Source: Sipunculus nudus (Eukaryota > Annelida > Sipuncula > Golfingiida > Sipunculidae). From it: a stretch of DNA of 64,000 nucleotides. Below are positions 61,801 through 64,000 of this stretch, piece by piece. Location of the stretch: positions 56,902,300 to 56,966,299 of the forward strand of contig CM049314.1 in NCBI GenBank assembly GCA_026874595.1, written 5' to 3'. Under the pieces are notes generated by a model. It made no database searches. It saw only the letters and a program-made list of their open reading frames with translations, and was not told the origin of the DNA. Each line of letters opens with the position of its first letter. Within the stretch, counting starts at the first letter, position 1. The position numbers and the translations under genes were made by a program.

Positions 61801-64000
61801 ATGATGCTCAACATATAGAGGCGGTAGCAACACGATTAATAACACACTCAACATATCCTACTCGTCACTTGACAAGACTTTGATAAATTTATTCTGTATT
61901 AAAAGCTCTGTTTCACAGATACCACGAGAGAGCAAAATAGTTACTTTAACACATGCCTTCGAAGGATCTAAATTAATGCTTAAAAGATGATAAGAATATT
62001 TGCTTCGCATGATCATATATTTTTTTTTAAAAACATGCATTTTATTATTCTTAACTTGCATATTATCTGTCTTGAAAGATATTTACATTTCCAATAAGAT
62101 TCTCTTTCGTGATTGCAGTCTGTAATTATAATTGGCGACCATGACAGACTCCTAACGTGGGCAACAGTAATCAAACAAGGAAGACGCGTGCTGCCCCAGT
62201 TACAACCTGGGTGTGAGATTAAACAGGGCCAGGACGTAGCGTTAATCCTGTACACCAGTTGGACCACTGGAGTGCCGAAAGGAGTTATGCTCACCCACCG
62301 CAATATTGTTGCAAGTCTTGAGCAATACAAGTGGGTTATTGTATAATGTAACATTTATTGCAATAATGCCCTATTTATAAAACGATTCATTAAACGCTAG
62401 CGACTGACTGACGATGCATCACGTCGACTTATTACAACATATTTAGAATTTCTATGACACCTATGTTTTGTTTCGTCTGTTATAATCTTTCGCGTATTTT
62501 TGTGTACAATCTCACACGATTAAAATGCTTACATATACATATACATATGCTAATACTTACCTGTTTTATCTTCAAGAACATGCTGTAATAAGACAAACAC
62601 AAATTAATGTAGCCGTTTCAAACGGCCGTTCGGCAAAGGGAGTTAAGCAGATGTCTCATTTACAGTCGGGAAGGACTGAAGTAATATTCCAAATCAGTGG
62701 ATTCATACTTCAGAGTTTTAACTAGAAAATCAAAATCATTTTATTGAAATAGAAATAGAATCATCAATATGCATAAACATTGTCTTTTACTTTTACAAAA
62801 TAAGGGATAACCGGTTCAATCAGCTCTTTATGGCATGCACATCATACAATAACAATAGGAGCATATGTCTGATCAGCTCATCAGGGCCATATTTATTTTT
62901 CAATTCACATCATCAATTAAATCAGTATTGATTGTTTCGTCTCTTATTCGCATCATGTGCAACTTCAATATCTATCATCAAGATATTTAAACTCAATCAT
63001 AACAATTTTATGATTATATAAAAACTATTCATACACCATACTGACTTTGAAAACGTAATATCATCGATATACGTTGAACACAATTTTTCATTGCCTTCAT
63101 GCTATATCTCATAGAATTCAATAAAAATATATGAACCTAAGATAAGTCGCCTCTTCTTGTAACAGTACACAATTTTATATTTTTCTTCCTTTCTTGTACT
63201 TACTCTATACTAATTACTGTTGTACCAATCTTTCTCACAAATACTTATTTGCTTTTATATATAATTATTGTATCTTGTTGTGTTCGGATGATTAATTTTA
63301 TTAGACGATCATCTTTCTTTCATTGTCAGATTTACCTTGAATTATACAAACAATTATACAATCCAAATTGCCGATCTGCCTATGTTTCATACAAGTGGAC
63401 TGTATTTTGTGCTGGCAAATATTGCATTTGGGAAAACGATCGTGCTTTTACCGAACCTTGATCTTAAAACCTCACTGAAATGCATACAGAATTTCCAGGT
63501 ATGTTTCCAGCCCTCATTCCTCAGCACAAACTGTGCCGCGTGCTTTTATAACGCATGTTATTGTTTTTTTATTTGTATTATATCTCAGCAGTCACTTTTT
63601 TTTCATTTTTATGGGTATTTAGGGTCATTCGGTTAATCCGGTCAGAAGGGCAATATACCTAGGTCCGCTTATTCGACATAAACAACCTTTACCTGTTTAA
63701 CACCCGACTTGAGCACTTACTTTCAACCTTAAGGATATGATATAGTTAATTGAAAGAAGGCCCATGTTGCCAAATTCAGAATTATATGTCATTATTTATT
63801 TGGCATTTTATCATAAAAATTTGTGATAATGGCCTGCTATATATCTATGTCTCATACATATTACCTGTGCATTCAGGTCGAGATGTGGCAACTAGTGCCC
63901 TCTGTTGCCGTTGCGATGCAAAAATCACCAATGATTACTCAATACAACTTGTCTTCCCTGAAGAGGATACTTGTTGTTGCCGGGTTTCTTAATCATGAAA
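58806..64000 (+). CDS. Acyl-CoA synthetase / 4-coumarate-CoA ligase-like gene, multi-exon, 3' end outside the window
   Basis: Hand-built exons: 58806-58901, 61048-61261, 61663-61772, 62119-62330, 63330-63498 and 63877 to the edge. Phases match at every junction. The protein begins with a family-like N-terminus ([23 protein letters not shown]) and continues through [77 protein letters not shown] and SSLKRIL, the order seen in luciferase/4CL-like enzymes. Two oddities stand out. The P-loop reads TSWTTG, with Trp (TGG, 62260-62262) where Gly is almost invariant. The acceptor that restores homology before exon 3 is AA, not AG (61661-61662). Nearby AG acceptors give stop codons, except one after 61681 that would drop six residues (ELRRQI). 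The gene may therefore be a decaying or functionally shifted paralogue. The C-terminal domain, with the catalytic Lys, lies beyond the window. The start could also be at 58815 or 58824, or upstream of an acceptor at 58800. Confidence 0.75.
59003..60999. mobile_element. Possible insertion in intron 1 of the second synthetase
   Basis: This block is clearly GC-richer than the exons and introns around it and has short internal duplications (CACCTCTCTGGACACTG twice near 60620-60662; AACGTGGTA and its complement TACCACGTTA near 60318 and 60468). An identical 8-mer ATAACCAT flanks it (58995-59002 and 61000-61007), which could be a target-site duplication. I see no terminal inverted repeat or coding frame, so the element class is open and the 8-mer could be chance. 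Confidence 0.35.

Overview
The window looks like nuclear DNA from an invertebrate, most likely a mollusc and probably a bivalve. It is AT-rich by eye and gene-poor. The genes are split by introns, there are long (AT)n tracts about every few kb, and several non-LTR retrotransposon remnants with stop codons. Two repeat types carry runs of GTCCGTCCGTC-like sequence, and one has a terminal segment like GTGACCCATAGCTCCCTTGTT; I remember both from bivalve genomes. No prokaryotic operon, rRNA, tRNA or CRISPR array is visible. The species cannot be named from the sequence alone.

Layout. 0.4-2.3 kb (minus): a frameshifted copy of a multi-copy invertebrate family with a WSD-CSGQN motif (DUF7869-like, name from memory). 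2.3-10 kb: AT-rich DNA with no gene I can support. 10.08-11.74 kb (plus): a four-exon gene that I assembled by hand; phases agree at all three introns. It encodes a 231-residue secreted protein with a short thrombospondin type 1 repeat and a C-type lectin domain. About 1 kb downstream, its last exon and following DNA are duplicated and broken. 14-15 kb: a 219-bp tandem duplication. 19.7-21.4 kb: a foldback element and a 36-bp minisatellite. 24.2-26.3 kb: two CR1/L2-like LINE tails. 29.9 kb: a 40-bp minisatellite. 31.7 kb: a mobile repeat that recurs at 50.4 kb. 32.6-35.2 kb: a LINE with a (TTG)n tail. 40.26-41.93 kb (minus): an acyl-CoA synthetase in one coding exon, with one frameshift and a likely 5'-UTR intron and TATA box upstream. 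44.2-46.3 kb: a Tx1/L1-like LINE remnant. 46.4-57.3 kb: two oppositely oriented copies of a roughly 2-kb repeat element with a 163-bp satellite and a 64-bp minisatellite, with other repeats nested inside. 58.8 kb to the window end (plus): a second, multi-exon acyl-CoA synthetase / 4-coumarate-CoA ligase-like gene, cut off by the window edge.

The two acyl-CoA synthetase genes belong to one adenylate-forming superfamily and point away from each other across about 17 kb of repeats. Each has a visible defect or unusual feature: a 1-base frameshift in the first; a Trp in the P-loop and an AA in place of an AG acceptor in the second. The lectin gene is unrelated and fits innate recognition or mucus/shell-matrix roles in molluscs. 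The rest of the window is mostly repeats, and the inverted composite at 46-57 kb is the least ordinary structure.
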